From contig NC_013166.1 of assembly GCF_000024085.1 (NCBI RefSeq), positions 2,728,001 to 2,792,000 of the forward strand: a stretch of 64,000 nt of DNA, written 5' to 3'. This stretch comes from Kangiella koreensis DSM 16069. GTDB lineage: Bacteria > Pseudomonadota > Gammaproteobacteria > Enterobacterales > Kangiellaceae. A model generated the notes under the pieces. The model had not been told where the DNA came from. It made no database searches and was given only the letters and a program-made list of their open reading frames with translations. A program made the position numbers and the translations under genes. Shown in pieces: positions 7,588 through 16,843 of the stretch. Position 1 is the stretch's first letter; every line of letters begins with the position of its first letter.

Positions 7588-9462
7588 GTGGTTAACCTCA
7601 CGAAATCATTAGCATTTTTGCTATTGCTAGGAAGCGCACTTAGCTTTGCGGCTGCGCCTGCTGATAACCTACCTTTACAAAACCAGTTATACAGCATGAG
7701 CAAGCTCACAATTCCTGAACGTAGTCAGGAATCATTTCTTACTAAAGTCCAATCTATTTTGCGAAATGAGCTGGATCCTCACTCGGAAGCTTTAGCTAAT
7801 GTTTTAGCTGCGGATTATTATATTCATACCAATGAGCCACTGCGCGCACGTGAGCATCTTAATATTGCCAAGCCTTTCGTTAACACCGTCGATAAGCCAT
7901 CACTATATCAAGAGTACAACTATGTCTTGATGCTCGTATTACGGACCGAAGGTAATCTTAAAGAGGCAAAGTATACAGCTGATGCGCTTTATCGTGACGT
8001 TCGTGAATCTTGGCCGGATAATAAACTGAGCGATATTGTACTAGAGCGTGCCTATATCAACTCTTATCTGTATCGATACCAAGAGGCTTTCGAGTTAATG
8101 GAGCTGGCTCTTTCTCACGCTTATGAGAGTAACGATCCTTTTCAATTAGTTGAAACCTACAACGTTTTTGCCATTCTTTATGGTTCGTTAAACGACTATC
8201 CTTCCTCTATAGACTATCTTAAAAAATCTATAGAAATTATGGAGGCTAATCCGCAATACACCCAGAACACTTATTTGTACGTTAACCTTGCAGACTCCTA
8301 TCGCGCTTCTGAAGATTTCGAACAAGCCAATACATATCTGGATAAATCGTTCCAAATCGCCAAAGATACCAATGATGTATCCTTAAAGGCATATGCACAT
8401 CAAGTCAAAGGGCGCTTATTGGTTGATCAGGAAAACTACGAAAGCGCGCTCAACCATATTTTGACCTCGCAAAAATTGCATAAAGAGGTAGGCGAAGAGT
8501 TATTTAGTTTTGAAATTCATACGGAATTGACTCGCATTTATCTGGAACTGGCTCAGCTGGACAAAGCTAAACTGCATTTAAGTTTAGCTAAAGAACATGC
8601 ACAGCAACTTGGCAGTCAGGACACCCATTACATTAACCGCCTTGAAAGTGAATTGTTCGTCGAAGATGGAAGTTTTGAGCAAGCTTATGAATTATTGAAT
8701 GAATCCTATACCCAATATCGTAAGCAGTTCAACGATAACCTTACCTATGTTTCCAACCTGTCCCGTGAACAGCTTGATCAGGAGCGTCTGGTCTTCGAAA
8801 ACAAACTGCTGGAGCAGGAGAATAAGCTTAATTCACAATATGTTGAGGAAAGCCGTAAGTACAGCTACCTACTGTGGGTTCTCATCTTACTATTACTCTT
8901 AGTAGTAGCGATTGCCTTGTGGATTATGTTGCGCTACCGCAATTTGGCTAAAGCCAATCACCAAATGGCTTTCACCGACAATTTGACCAAAATGCCCAAT
9001 CGTCGCCATGTTTTCCGAACGCTAGAACTACAGCACAAGGCGAGTGGCCCGGGAAGAAAAACCTACAGTGTCATATTGTTCGATATAGACTTCTTTAAGA
9101 GTATTAATGATCGCTTTGGCCACAATATCGGGGATAGAGTGATTCAATCCACTCGTGATATTTGCGAAGCTGTATTGCGTGAGACTGATACTATAGGTCG
9201 CATCGGTGGCGAAGAGTTTTTGATTTTACTACCTGACACCGAACTCAAAGCTGCCTACAACATAGCCGAGCGTCTGCGAGAATATTTTGAAACCTATAAT
9301 TTCGAAGATATCGCTCCCGGACTCACCGTTACCTCCAGTTTTGGTGTGACCGAATACCTGCCGGAAGATGAAACCTTGGATTTAGTTGTCAATCGAGCAG
9401 ATCGATTGTTGTATAAAGCTAAAAATGAAGGGCGTAACCAGGTAATGGCAAGTTTTGCTTAA
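7588..9462 (+). CDS. TPR-containing membrane diguanylate cyclase (GGEEF)
   Basis: The start is GTG at 7588 with AAAGGA upstream; the product is 624 residues. It has a signal peptide (about 1-22), a periplasmic sensor region of TPR-like helical repeats (about 60-390), a coiled segment, one membrane helix at about 427-450, and a cytoplasmic GGDEF domain at about 455-624. The active-site loop is GGEEF at 540-544, and the metal and substrate motif FDIDFFKSINDRFGH is intact. It should therefore make cyclic di-GMP in response to a periplasmic signal. An inhibitory-site RxxD is not obvious. It is transcribed alone, between two terminators. Confidence 0.88.
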   Translation: MVNLTKSLAFLLLLGSALSFAAAPADNLPLQNQLYSMSKLTIPERSQESFLTKVQSILRNELDPHSEALANVLAADYYIHTNEPLRAREHLNIAKPFVNTVDKPSLYQEYNYVLMLVLRTEGNLKEAKYTADALYRDVRESWPDNKLSDIVLERAYINSYLYRYQEAFELMELALSHAYESNDPFQLVETYNVFAILYGSLNDYPSSIDYLKKSIEIMEANPQYTQNTYLYVNLADSYRASEDFEQANTYLDKSFQIAKDTNDVSLKAYAHQVKGRLLVDQENYESALNHILTSQKLHKEVGEELFSFEIHTELTRIYLELAQLDKAKLHLSLAKEHAQQLGSQDTHYINRLESELFVEDGSFEQAYELLNESYTQYRKQFNDNLTYVSNLSREQLDQERLVFENKLLEQENKLNSQYVEESRKYSYLLWVLILLLLLVVAIALWIMLRYRNLAKANHQMAFTDNLTKMPNRRHVFRTLELQHKASGPGRKTYSVILFDIDFFKSINDRFGHNIGDRVIQSTRDICEAVLRETDTIGRIGGEEFLILLPDTELKAAYNIAERLREYFETYNFEDIAPGLTVTSSFGVTEYLPEDETLDLVVNRADRLLYKAKNEGRNQVMASFA

Positions 9463-9472
9463 GTCAAAATAT

Positions 9473-9504
9473 TAAAAAAGGCGACCCAAAGGTCGCCTTT
9501 TTTA
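9473..9504. terminator. Bidirectional terminator between the cyclase gene and dps
   Basis: AAAAAAGGCGACC, loop CAAA, GGTCGCCTTTTTT: a GC-rich stem flanked by A and T runs on both sides. It serves both convergent genes. Confidence 0.9.
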
Positions 9505-9515
9505 ATTCTACAAAC

Positions 9516-9992
9516 TTACTTCTGCAAATGAGAACGTAGCATCCAGGCGGTTTTTTCATGCACCACCAATCGGTCTGATATCAAGCTGACTGATGATTCG
9601 TCATCGGCTTCTTGCGCGATGGATAAAATCTCTCTTGCGGTTCTCACCACAGTCTCATGACTGTCGACCAGACGCTCGAGCATTTCTTCGGCACTGATAT
9701 TACCTTCAACTTCTTTAATGCTGGTTAACTTGGCGAACTCTTTATAGGTGCCAGGAGACAAAATACCTAAAGCACGAATACGCTCTGCTATGTCATCTAC
9801 CGCAACAGCCAACTCCGTGTAGTGAGTTTCGAACAAGGTATGCAGCGACTGGAAGAATGGGCCAGTGACGTTCCAGTGGAAATTATGAGTTTGCAGGTAT
9901 AGGGTGTAAGTATCTGCTAAAAGACGTGATAAACCATCACCAATTTTTTCGCGATGGTTTTCATTGATTCCGATATTAATCGCTTTGTTCAT
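9516..9992 (-). CDS. dps: Dps-family ferritin-like DNA-protection protein
   Basis: This 158-residue protein is of normal Dps length. The ferroxidase-site signature [11 protein letters not shown] near residues 35-46 and the partner helix [19 protein letters not shown] are both intact. Dps assembles as a 12-mer that oxidises and stores iron with peroxide and protects DNA in starvation. TAAGGAG stands 6 bases before the ATG. It is divergent from tusA with about 180 bases between; I saw no convincing OxyR site there. Some Dps-like proteins lack DNA binding, and the short N-terminal tail here has few basic residues, so DNA coating is uncertain. Confidence 0.92.
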   Translation of the reverse strand: MNKAINIGINENHREKIGDGLSRLLADTYTLYLQTHNFHWNVTGPFFQSLHTLFETHYTELAVAVDDIAERIRALGILSPGTYKEFAKLTSIKEVEGNISAEEMLERLVDSHETVVRTAREILSIAQEADDESSVSLISDRLVVHEKTAWMLRSHLQK

Positions 9993-10172
9993 TACTAACT
10001 CCTTATGATTAATGTATTCACAATACTAACCTAACGATCTTAGTAGTTAAAATCAATCCTTACTAACAAATCGATATATTGTTGCTATTTAAAGTGGTAT
10101 TAACTTCATGTTAGTGGTGAAAAAGTCTAAAATTCGCACAATTTCAGCATACAGCAATTGCTTTACTACACT

Positions 10173-10427
10173 ATGACACAGCTCAACTTTGATCAATTCG
10201 ACCGTAAACTCGATGCACTAGGCCTTCGCTGCCCTGAGCCTGTGATGATGGTGCGCCTCAATGTCCGTAAAATGGAGGATGGGCAGGTGTTATTAGTATT
10301 AGCGGATGATCCTTCAACTACTCGTGATATTCCCAAGTTCTGTACTTTTATGGAACATCAGCTGATTGGTAGCGATACTGAGCAGCTGCCTTACAAGTAT
10401 CTGATTAAAAAAGGAATGGCCGCTTAA
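10173..10427 (+). CDS. tusA: TusA sulfur-carrier protein
   Basis: This is a small protein with the [10 protein letters not shown] motif; the Cys of CPxP carries the persulfide. TusA takes sulfur from IscS and passes it along the Tus relay for 2-thiouridine in tRNA. I start at the ATG at 10173 (84 residues, close to the family's length of about 81). An upstream TTG at 10158 adds only five residues, and neither start has a clear ribosome-binding site. The next gene begins 1 base after the stop region (TAAT-ATG), so the two are co-transcribed. Confidence 0.9.
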   Translation: MTQLNFDQFDRKLDALGLRCPEPVMMVRLNVRKMEDGQVLLVLADDPSTTRDIPKFCTFMEHQLIGSDTEQLPYKYLIKKGMAA

Positions 10428-10428
10428 T

Positions 10429-11022
10429 ATGACTGCCTCAGATTCTGATCAAGAAGCTCAATCCAAAAAAGATCTCGGTCAAATTTTAGCCGAGCTCGAG
10501 AAAACCAGCGACGGCAAATCATTACCGCCGGTTGAGCAATGGGATCCTGATTTCTGCGGCGATATGGATCTGATCATCAAGCGTGATGGCAGCTGGCATT
10601 ATCAAGGGTCACCGATTGGCCGCCAACGCCTGGTTAAACTCTTCTCAACTGTCCTCAAAAAAGAAGACGACAAATATTTCCTGGTTACTCCGGTTGAAAA
10701 ACTGGGCATTCGTGTCGAAGATGCACCCTTCCTGGTTATTCGCATGCAAGTTAAAGACACTGTCGAAGGACCTGTTATCAGCTTCGAGGATAACTGCGAT
10801 AATCAGATAATCTTGACCAAAGGTAATCCTCTGTGGGTTGAACAAGACTCTAAAACTGGCGAACCATCTCCCTATATCATGGTGCGTCGTAATCTATATG
10901 CCCTTATCCATCGCAATGTTTTTTATGAACTCGTAGAGCGAGCCGAAGAAAGAGTCATTGATGATCAAAAACACCTCGGCGTTATTTCCGCTGGTGAATT
11001 TTTCAGTTTAGGAACCATTTAG
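10429..11022 (+). CDS. DUF1285 family protein
   Basis: This 197-residue soluble protein carries the DUF1285 hallmark segments CGDMDLIIKRDGSWHYQGSPIGR near residues 43-65 and FLVTPVEKLGIRVEDAPF. The family is widespread in Proteobacteria and structurally known, but no role is agreed. It is coupled to tusA, with its start 2 bases past the tusA stop, so a link to sulfur transfer or simple co-expression is possible. Nothing in the sequence shows an enzyme site. Confidence 0.85.
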   Translation: MTASDSDQEAQSKKDLGQILAELEKTSDGKSLPPVEQWDPDFCGDMDLIIKRDGSWHYQGSPIGRQRLVKLFSTVLKKEDDKYFLVTPVEKLGIRVEDAPFLVIRMQVKDTVEGPVISFEDNCDNQIILTKGNPLWVEQDSKTGEPSPYIMVRRNLYALIHRNVFYELVERAEERVIDDQKHLGVISAGEFFSLGTI

Positions 11023-11036
11023 GTTATAGGTAACAG

Positions 11037-11270
11037 ATGGTCAAGTTTCAAGCACTGCCTAAAATCACCATTATCTGCTACATCATTTCGGTAGTCATAA
11101 TTGGATTTGTATTTGCCGAGCAATTCGGCGAATGGGATCTCTTTAGCCGACAAGTCAAAATTGGCATTCTAGTCAGCGCAGCGATCATTGGCGTCTTTGG
11201 CTCAATCATCAGTATCGCCAAACAGCTTGCCGGATATCTCAAGCGAAACAAGTCTTCTTCTAACGATTAA
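11037..11270 (+). CDS. Small two-TM membrane protein
   Basis: This 77-residue protein has hydrophobic segments at about residues 9-26 and 38-55 and a lysine-rich, serine-rich tail. An AGGTAACAG sequence precedes the ATG. It follows the DUF1285 gene by 14 bases in the same direction, so it may be the last gene of the tusA operon. No family recognised. Confidence 0.6.
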   Translation: MVKFQALPKITIICYIISVVIIGFVFAEQFGEWDLFSRQVKIGILVSAAIIGVFGSIISIAKQLAGYLKRNKSSSND

Positions 11271-11329
11271 TATTTGTCACCCCAAAACGATTAAGCTACA
11301 GTAAAAAAATACACACAGCTCGGTCGCCA

Positions 11330-12061
11330 ATGAAACACATTCTTTCTCTCATCTTTCTAGTTGCCACGCTTATTGGAATTTACCTTATTTATAATTTCGG
11401 ACGTGCTTACTGGCATCCTTTGTATATCAAAGTTGCCGGAGCACGTACTGTAGAAGATGTTGTGCAGACTTATGGCGAGGAAGCGCGAAACCGAATGGTT
11501 CCGTATTTTGAAGCCGCTGGCTCAAGTTATCCACCTGGCTCTGTGGCGCTGATAGCCATAAAAGAAGAAGCAACACTGGAGTTATGGGACACCTCAGCAG
11601 CAAACCCAGTATTCATTCGTAAATACTCTGTTCTCGCTCAAAGCGGAGTTGCAGGCCCCAAATTGCGTGAAGGTGATATGCAGGTTCCTGAAGGCATTTA
11701 TCGGATTGAATACTTAAATCCGAATAGCTCTTACCACTTATCAATGAAGTTAAACTATCCGAATGATTTTGATTTAACACATGCTAGAGCTGAAGGGCGA
11801 AGTGAACCGGGAACTAACATCTTTATCCATGGTAAAGCTGTCTCAATAGGGTGTTTAGCAATGGGAGACGAGGTTGCTGAAGAGTTATTTGTCCTGGCCA
11901 GCGACATCGGGCATCGCAATATAGACGTCGCGATTGCACCCAAAGATCCAAGAAAAGAACAGTTGCAGCCAATATCAGAACTACCTTGGACAGAAGAACT
12001 TTACCAAGATTTAACAGCTTACTTTGCACCTTTCGTGGAAAAGAGATCGGCGGAACTTTAG
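11330..12061 (+). CDS. L,D-transpeptidase / amidase (YkuD domain, YafK-like)
   Basis: The 243-residue protein has an N-terminal membrane anchor (residues 4-24) and a YkuD catalytic domain ending in IHGKAVSIGCLAMGD, with H167 and the nucleophile C175 in the HGxxxxxGC pattern. The layout matches the YafK branch, whose best known member (DpaA of E. coli) detaches Braun lipoprotein from peptidoglycan rather than making cross-links. Which of these reactions it performs cannot be read from sequence. It is transcribed alone toward tag. Confidence 0.85.
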   Translation: MKHILSLIFLVATLIGIYLIYNFGRAYWHPLYIKVAGARTVEDVVQTYGEEARNRMVPYFEAAGSSYPPGSVALIAIKEEATLELWDTSAANPVFIRKYSVLAQSGVAGPKLREGDMQVPEGIYRIEYLNPNSSYHLSMKLNYPNDFDLTHARAEGRSEPGTNIFIHGKAVSIGCLAMGDEVAEELFVLASDIGHRNIDVAIAPKDPRKEQLQPISELPWTEELYQDLTAYFAPFVEKRSAEL

Positions 12062-12210
12062 TTACAGACAAATCTTCCCAACAACCACACCACTATTGAA
12101 TATTGTTAGTTTTGAGTGCGGCTATGTCTTTTTGAGGAAGGGATTTAGTTGCTGTTAAATGACAGGCGATAAAAAGACTTATAACAAACCTCAGAGCGAA
12201 AAAGGTAATT

Positions 12211-12759
12211 TTACTTTTTGAAACAATCTTTCGTGTGATCATCCACCATCCCCGTAGCCTGCATAAAGGCATAACAAATCGTACTGCCGACAAATTTAAA
12301 TCCGTCTTTTTTGAGTTGCTTAGCCATGGCATCTGACTCAGGGGTTGTGACAGGAACTTGTTTCAAGCTTTGCCAATTATTAACGATCGGTTCACCACCT
12401 ACAAACTGCCATAAATATTCGCTGAATGTTCGTTCTTCTTTTATGCGTAGATAATTCTGAGCATTAACAATAAAAGCGTTTACTTTGAGTTTGTTGCGAA
12501 TAATACCTGCATCCGAAAGCAATTCTTCACGCTTGCCCTCGTCGTAGGCCGCGATTTTTTCAGCATCGAAATTATCGAAGACTTTACGGTAATGTTTGCG
12601 TTTTTTGAGCACCGTGATCCAGCTTAAGCCTGCCTGCGCACCTTCCAGGCACAGCATCTCGAATAACTCTTGGTCATCATAGGTAGGTACGCCCCATTCG
12701 GTATCATGGTACTCAATATAAAGCGGATCATCGCTGACCCAGCCGCAACGTGTTTTCAT
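12211..12759 (-). CDS. tag: DNA-3-methyladenine glycosylase I
   Basis: The 182-residue length is typical. The TagI zinc site is complete: C5 and H18 at the N-terminus, H175 and C179 at the C-terminus (DDHTKDC). The substrate-pocket region EMLCLEGAQAGLSW is present. The enzyme removes 3-methyladenine from alkylated DNA in the first step of base-excision repair. It is a single gene, convergent with the L,D-transpeptidase gene; no Ada-type operator was seen. Confidence 0.95.
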   Translation of the reverse strand: MKTRCGWVSDDPLYIEYHDTEWGVPTYDDQELFEMLCLEGAQAGLSWITVLKKRKHYRKVFDNFDAEKIAAYDEGKREELLSDAGIIRNKLKVNAFIVNAQNYLRIKEERTFSEYLWQFVGGEPIVNNWQSLKQVPVTTPESDAMAKQLKKDGFKFVGSTICYAFMQATGMVDDHTKDCFKK

Positions 12760-12944
12760 TTTTTGCTTCTGATTATTTAAATTACACCAGATATTATCAC
12801 GCCCTACTTAATTAAACATATAGTACCAATAACCCCTTTTGATTGAGCTGAGTAGTAGCCAAGACATAGCAATTCAAATCCTGGATGATTTGAATAGTAA
12901 AATTCGGGCCAAGGATGGAACGTATTTTACGGTGCGTTAAGTGA

Positions 12945-13143
12945 CTTGGCGGATACGAAGGGAGTTGAGCAAAGCGAAACCTCAATCACGGGGTGGTCTT
13001 CTTTTGGTTACTTTTCTTGACCACGCAAGAAAAGTAACTCGCCAAAGGGCGAAACAGCAAGCCAAAGAAAAATATAATCACTGGACCCCGCTATCAAGCG
13101 ACCGAAGGGAATGCCTGTGGTATAGCGGGATGACAAGTATGAA
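12945..13143. repeat. Composite intergenic repeat region in the 519-base gap before glyQ
   Basis: The gap 12760-13278 holds no credible gene. It contains a perfect 13-base inverted repeat, GTTACTTTTCTTG at 13007-13019 with its complement at 13026-13038, of a type that recurs between genes in many Proteobacteria (the GGTTACTTTT...AAAAGTAAC form). About 50 bases later comes a second pair, CCCGCTAT at 13087-13094 and ATAGCGGG at 13122-13129, ending GGGATGACA, like the common CCCGC...GCGGGATGACA elements. An 84-codon frame across it reads as basic low-complexity sequence and is not believed. Confidence 0.6.
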
Positions 13144-13197
13144 TGAGGCTCAATCAGGATTAAAGCTACAACTATCTGGATATTTCACGCTTTAAGG

Positions 13198-13226
13198 TTA
13201 GAAAATGACCTGAATTACCGTATAAT
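13198..13226 (+). promoter_or_regulatory. Candidate sigma-70 promoter of glyQ-glyS
   Basis: TTAGAA at 13198-13203, 17 bases, then a perfect TATAAT at 13221-13226, about 50 bases before the glyQ start. The -10 box is exact; the -35 box is poor. Confidence 0.5.
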
Positions 13227-13278
13227 TTCGCTCTTTGCGCAAAATAACGCATATAAGCATCCATTAAGGGCACAGATT

Positions 13279-14205
13279 GTGGCAGATACTAAGACCTTTC
13301 AGGGGTTAATCCTGACCTTACAGAATTATTGGGCCGAGCAGGGCTGCGTGATTCAGCAACCGCTGGATCTTGAAGTCGGCGCTGGCACTTTCCATCCCGC
13401 AACCTTCCTGCGTGCCATTGGCCCAGAGCCGTGGAGTGCAGCTTATGTCCAGCCTTGCCGCCGTCCAACCGATGGTCGTTATGGTGAAAACCCTAACCGC
13501 TTACAACATTACTACCAATTCCAGGTAGTGATTAAACCTTCGCCACTGGATATCCAGGAAATGTATCTGGGCTCATTAAAGGCGATGGGGCTTGATCCGC
13601 TTGAGCATGATATTCGCTTCGTTGAAGACAACTGGGAATCACCGACACTTGGCGCCTGGGGTCTGGGCTGGGAAGTCTGGCTAAACGGCATGGAAGTAAC
13701 ACAGTTTACTTATTTCCAGCAGGTGGGCGGTCTTGAGTGTAAGCCGGTGATGGGTGAAATCACTTATGGTCTCGAGCGTATTGCCATGTATTTGCAGGGC
13801 GTCGACAGCATTTATGATCTGGTATGGACTGATGGACCTTTGGGTAAAGTCTATTACCGCGATGTGTTCCACCAAAACGAAGTGGAGCAATCCACTTATA
13901 ACTTTGAGTACGCCAATGTCGAGAAGTTGTTTGAGTTCTTCGATTACTGCGAAAGCGAATCTATGAGTCTAATGGAACATAATTTGCCATTGCCAGCTTA
14001 CGAGATGGTGCTAAAAGCTTCGCATGCCTTTAACTTGCTGGATGCGCGTCATGCTATTTCAGTCACCGAACGCCAACGCTTTATTTTGCGGGTTCGTGCC
14101 TTAGCGCGCTCAGTAGCCGAAAGCTACTACGCAGCTCGCGAGGAGCTAGGATTTCCGATGCTTAACAATAGTAAAAACCAAGCCAATAAATCGGAGGAGA
14201 AATAG
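13279..14205 (+). CDS. glyQ: Glycyl-tRNA synthetase alpha subunit
   Basis: The 308-residue class II synthetase subunit includes [26 protein letters not shown] and [19 protein letters not shown], both hallmark GlyQ stretches. It binds glycine and ATP and forms an alpha2-beta2 enzyme with GlyS to charge tRNA-Gly. The start is GTG at 13279, with AAGGG 8 bases or so upstream; no better ATG exists. glyS follows after 2 bases. The tail beyond residue 298 (NKSEEK) is a variable extension. Confidence 0.97.
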   Translation: MADTKTFQGLILTLQNYWAEQGCVIQQPLDLEVGAGTFHPATFLRAIGPEPWSAAYVQPCRRPTDGRYGENPNRLQHYYQFQVVIKPSPLDIQEMYLGSLKAMGLDPLEHDIRFVEDNWESPTLGAWGLGWEVWLNGMEVTQFTYFQQVGGLECKPVMGEITYGLERIAMYLQGVDSIYDLVWTDGPLGKVYYRDVFHQNEVEQSTYNFEYANVEKLFEFFDYCESESMSLMEHNLPLPAYEMVLKASHAFNLLDARHAISVTERQRFILRVRALARSVAESYYAAREELGFPMLNNSKNQANKSEEK

Positions 14206-14207
14206 TC

Positions 14208-16280
14208 ATGTCACAACACGATTTATTGTTTGAGCTGGGAACTGAAGAACTACCACCCAAAGCGCTAAAAACATTAAGCGATGCGTTGCGCGATAACTTT
14301 GCAGCTAATCTGCAAAGCAATGATTTTACTTTTGACAGCATCGAGAATTATGCAGCACCACGTCGCCTAGCGCTCACTATCCGCAATTTAGCGGATAGTC
14401 AGCCAGATAAGAATGTAGAACGCCTTGGCCCTGCGGTTGCCGGAGCCTTTAATGATGATGGTTCGGCCAAGCCTGCAGCCGTTGGTTTTGCAAAGTCCTG
14501 TGGCGTTGAAGTGGATCAGCTGGATCGCATAGAAACTGACAAAGGTGAGCGCCTAGGTTACACCATCGCACAAAAGGGCCAGCCACTGTCTGAATTGATT
14601 GAAGATATGCTCAATTCAGCATTGAAAAAATTACCGATTCCCAAGCCAATGCGCTGGGGCGATCGTAGCGAGCAGTTTATCCGCCCAGTGCATTGGGCAG
14701 TATTACTGTTTGGCGATCAAGTCTTAAACGCCACCGTTTTAGGCGTTAAAACCTCCAACCAATCACGCGGCCATCGCTTCATGTCGCCGGATTGGGTGAC
14801 CTTTAATTCTGCTGATGATTACTTGTCTAAACTGTTAACGGCTAAAGTGAATGCCGATTATGAGCAGCGCAAAGAGCAGATCCGCGGCCAGGTGAAAGCT
14901 GAAGCTGACAAGCTAGGTGGTGTGGCTCAAATCGATGAGAGCTTGCTCGATGAAGTAGCCAGCCTGGTTGAATGGCCAGTAGCATTAACCGGTAAGTTCG
15001 ACACCGAATTCCTGGCAGTGCCAGCTGAATGTCTGATTTCCTCAATGGCCGAACATCAGAAATATTTCCACGTGTTCGACAAAGACGGCAAATTGATGCC
15101 GAACTTTATTACCGTCAGCAACATTGAAAGCAATCGTCCGCAAAGCGTGATCGAAGGTAACGAAAAAGTGATTCGTCCACGTCTTGCTGATGCGATGTTT
15201 TTCTTTGAAACCGACAAAAAAGTTAGCCTGGAAAGTCATCAAGACCATCTACAAAAAGTTGTTTTTCAAAAACAACTAGGTTCAATATTAGACAAATCAA
15301 TTAGAGTAGCTCACCTTGCAAAGTATATTGCCCCAAAAATTGGAGCAATCCCTGAAGACGCTGAGAGAGCCGCATTGTTATCTAAGTGTGATCTAGCCAC
15401 TAACATGGTCGGTGAATTCGATAATCTACAAGGCATAATGGGTACTTACTATGCCCGTCACGATGGCGAGAACGAGAATGTTGCTATTGCCATGACTGAG
15501 CAGTACTTGCCCAAGTTCTCAGGTGACGAACTGGCTAAAAATTCTGTGGGACAATGCTTGGCAATTGCCGATCGTGTTGACTCATTGGTCGGTATTTTTG
15601 GTGTAGGACAAGGACCTAAAGGTTCTAAAGACCCCTTTGCATTACGCCGTGCCGCTATTGGCTTACTTAGAACTATCGTAGAAAACCGCTTAGAACTAGA
15701 TATTAATGAATTACTATCTAAAGCGAATCAATTAATATCTGAACGTATTGATAAAGCAAACTTTTATTCTCATAAACAAGAAGCTCTTCTAGATTTTCTC
15801 TTTGAGAGACTACGCGCTCTATATCTCGACCAAGGCGTCAGCAGTAATACCATTTCAGCCGTTATGGCATTGCGTCCTACTCAACCGCTGGATTTCGATG
15901 CCCGCATTAAAGCGGTGCAGTTCTTCCAGACGTTGCCGGAAGCGGAAAGCCTGTCTGCAGCCAATAAGCGTGTGAAAAACATATTGGCCAAAGCTGATAT
16001 CGAAGTACCAGACGCGATTGACTCTGGTTTATTACAGGAAGCCGAAGAGCAGGCGCTGGCAAAAACCATTACTGATGCGGAAGCTAAACTATCAGCCATG
16101 AACAGTTATCAAGACAAGCTGCAACATCTGGCCAGTCTGCGTGATGATGTCGATGCTTTCTTCGATAAAGTAATGGTTAACGCCGACGATGCAGCGGTCA
16201 AAGCTAATCGTTTAGCCATGCTGAAAAAACTGCAGGATTTGTTTGGCTCGGTTGCTGATATTTCCCTGCTTCAAAACTAA
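14208..16280 (+). CDS. glyS: Glycyl-tRNA synthetase beta subunit
   Basis: The 690-residue protein begins with the GlyS signature LLFELGTEELPPKAL. It contains the HD-like region and FGVGQGPKGSKDPFALRRAA, and ends with the tRNA-binding anticodon domain, all at full family length (about 690). GGAGGAG before the ATG is inside the end of glyQ. Base use is uneven: at about 15240-15440 and 15640-15840 the codons shift to AGA, ATA and CTA against CGC and CTG on either side, which may mark recombination (see findings). Confidence 0.97.
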   Translation: MSQHDLLFELGTEELPPKALKTLSDALRDNFAANLQSNDFTFDSIENYAAPRRLALTIRNLADSQPDKNVERLGPAVAGAFNDDGSAKPAAVGFAKSCGVEVDQLDRIETDKGERLGYTIAQKGQPLSELIEDMLNSALKKLPIPKPMRWGDRSEQFIRPVHWAVLLFGDQVLNATVLGVKTSNQSRGHRFMSPDWVTFNSADDYLSKLLTAKVNADYEQRKEQIRGQVKAEADKLGGVAQIDESLLDEVASLVEWPVALTGKFDTEFLAVPAECLISSMAEHQKYFHVFDKDGKLMPNFITVSNIESNRPQSVIEGNEKVIRPRLADAMFFFETDKKVSLESHQDHLQKVVFQKQLGSILDKSIRVAHLAKYIAPKIGAIPEDAERAALLSKCDLATNMVGEFDNLQGIMGTYYARHDGENENVAIAMTEQYLPKFSGDELAKNSVGQCLAIADRVDSLVGIFGVGQGPKGSKDPFALRRAAIGLLRTIVENRLELDINELLSKANQLISERIDKANFYSHKQEALLDFLFERLRALYLDQGVSSNTISAVMALRPTQPLDFDARIKAVQFFQTLPEAESLSAANKRVKNILAKADIEVPDAIDSGLLQEAEEQALAKTITDAEAKLSAMNSYQDKLQHLASLRDDVDAFFDKVMVNADDAAVKANRLAMLKKLQDLFGSVADISLLQN

Positions 16281-16294
16281 GACTTATATAACTT

Positions 16295-16843
16295 ATGTCT
16301 GCAATCGATTGGAGCAAAATCAAAGTGGTCGTTCTGGATCGTGATGGCGTCATCAATCACGATTCCGACGACTATATTAAAACGCCCGAAGAATGGATTC
16401 CGATTGCTGGTAGTTTGCCAGCAATCGCCAAGCTCAATCAAAAGTTTAAGGTTGCGATTGCTACTAATCAGTCAGGAATTGGGCGCGGCTATTATGATGA
16501 GCAGATTTTGCATGCCATGCATGACAAGATGGATGGCTTGTTGAAAGAATATGACGGGCATATTGATCACATCGAATTTTGTCCTCATCATCCTGATGAC
16601 GGCTGTGCCTGCCGTAAACCAGAAACGCAAATGCTCGAACATATCGCCGAAAAGTTTTCTGCTGAACCACAAGAGATCGTTTTTGTAGGCGACTCTAGTT
16701 CCGACTATCATTGCGCTCAGAATTTTGGCTGCCCTTTTATCCTTCTCCTAACTGGTAAAGGACTTAAAACCCTTAACAAATTGGCGGGTAAAAATTTGAT
16801 TGTTGAAAAAAGCTTAGCCATGTTGGTGGAATCCATTGACTAA
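16295..16843 (+). CDS. gmhB: D-glycero-beta-D-manno-heptose-1,7-bisphosphate 7-phosphatase
   Basis: This is a HAD phosphatase of 182 residues with the nucleophile and acid pair D15/D17 in VVLDRDGVIN. It has the GmhB zinc loop C96-x-H98...C104-x-C106 and the substrate motif ATNQSGIGRG. It removes the 7-phosphate in ADP-heptose synthesis for the LPS inner core, so the cell makes heptose-containing LPS. It begins 14 bases after glyS, and its last 8 bases overlap the next gene. Confidence 0.92.
   Translation: MSAIDWSKIKVVVLDRDGVINHDSDDYIKTPEEWIPIAGSLPAIAKLNQKFKVAIATNQSGIGRGYYDEQILHAMHDKMDGLLKEYDGHIDHIEFCPHHPDDGCACRKPETQMLEHIAEKFSAEPQEIVFVGDSSSDYHCAQNFGCPFILLLTGKGLKTLNKLAGKNLIVEKSLAMLVESID

Noticed and set aside
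9993..10172. OxyR or Fur site between dps and tusA
   Set aside because: I could not match ATAG-N7-CTAT spacing or a Fur box; the AT-rich sequence gives only chance half-sites.
12941..13195. 84-codon frame in the gap before glyQ
   Set aside because: It reads through the inverted repeat and shows low-complexity basic sequence (TFLDHARKVTRQRAKQQAKE), with no ribosome-binding site. It is a by-product of a repeat.
14842..15248. Minus-strand frames across glyS
   Set aside because: Shadows of a conserved full-length glyS.
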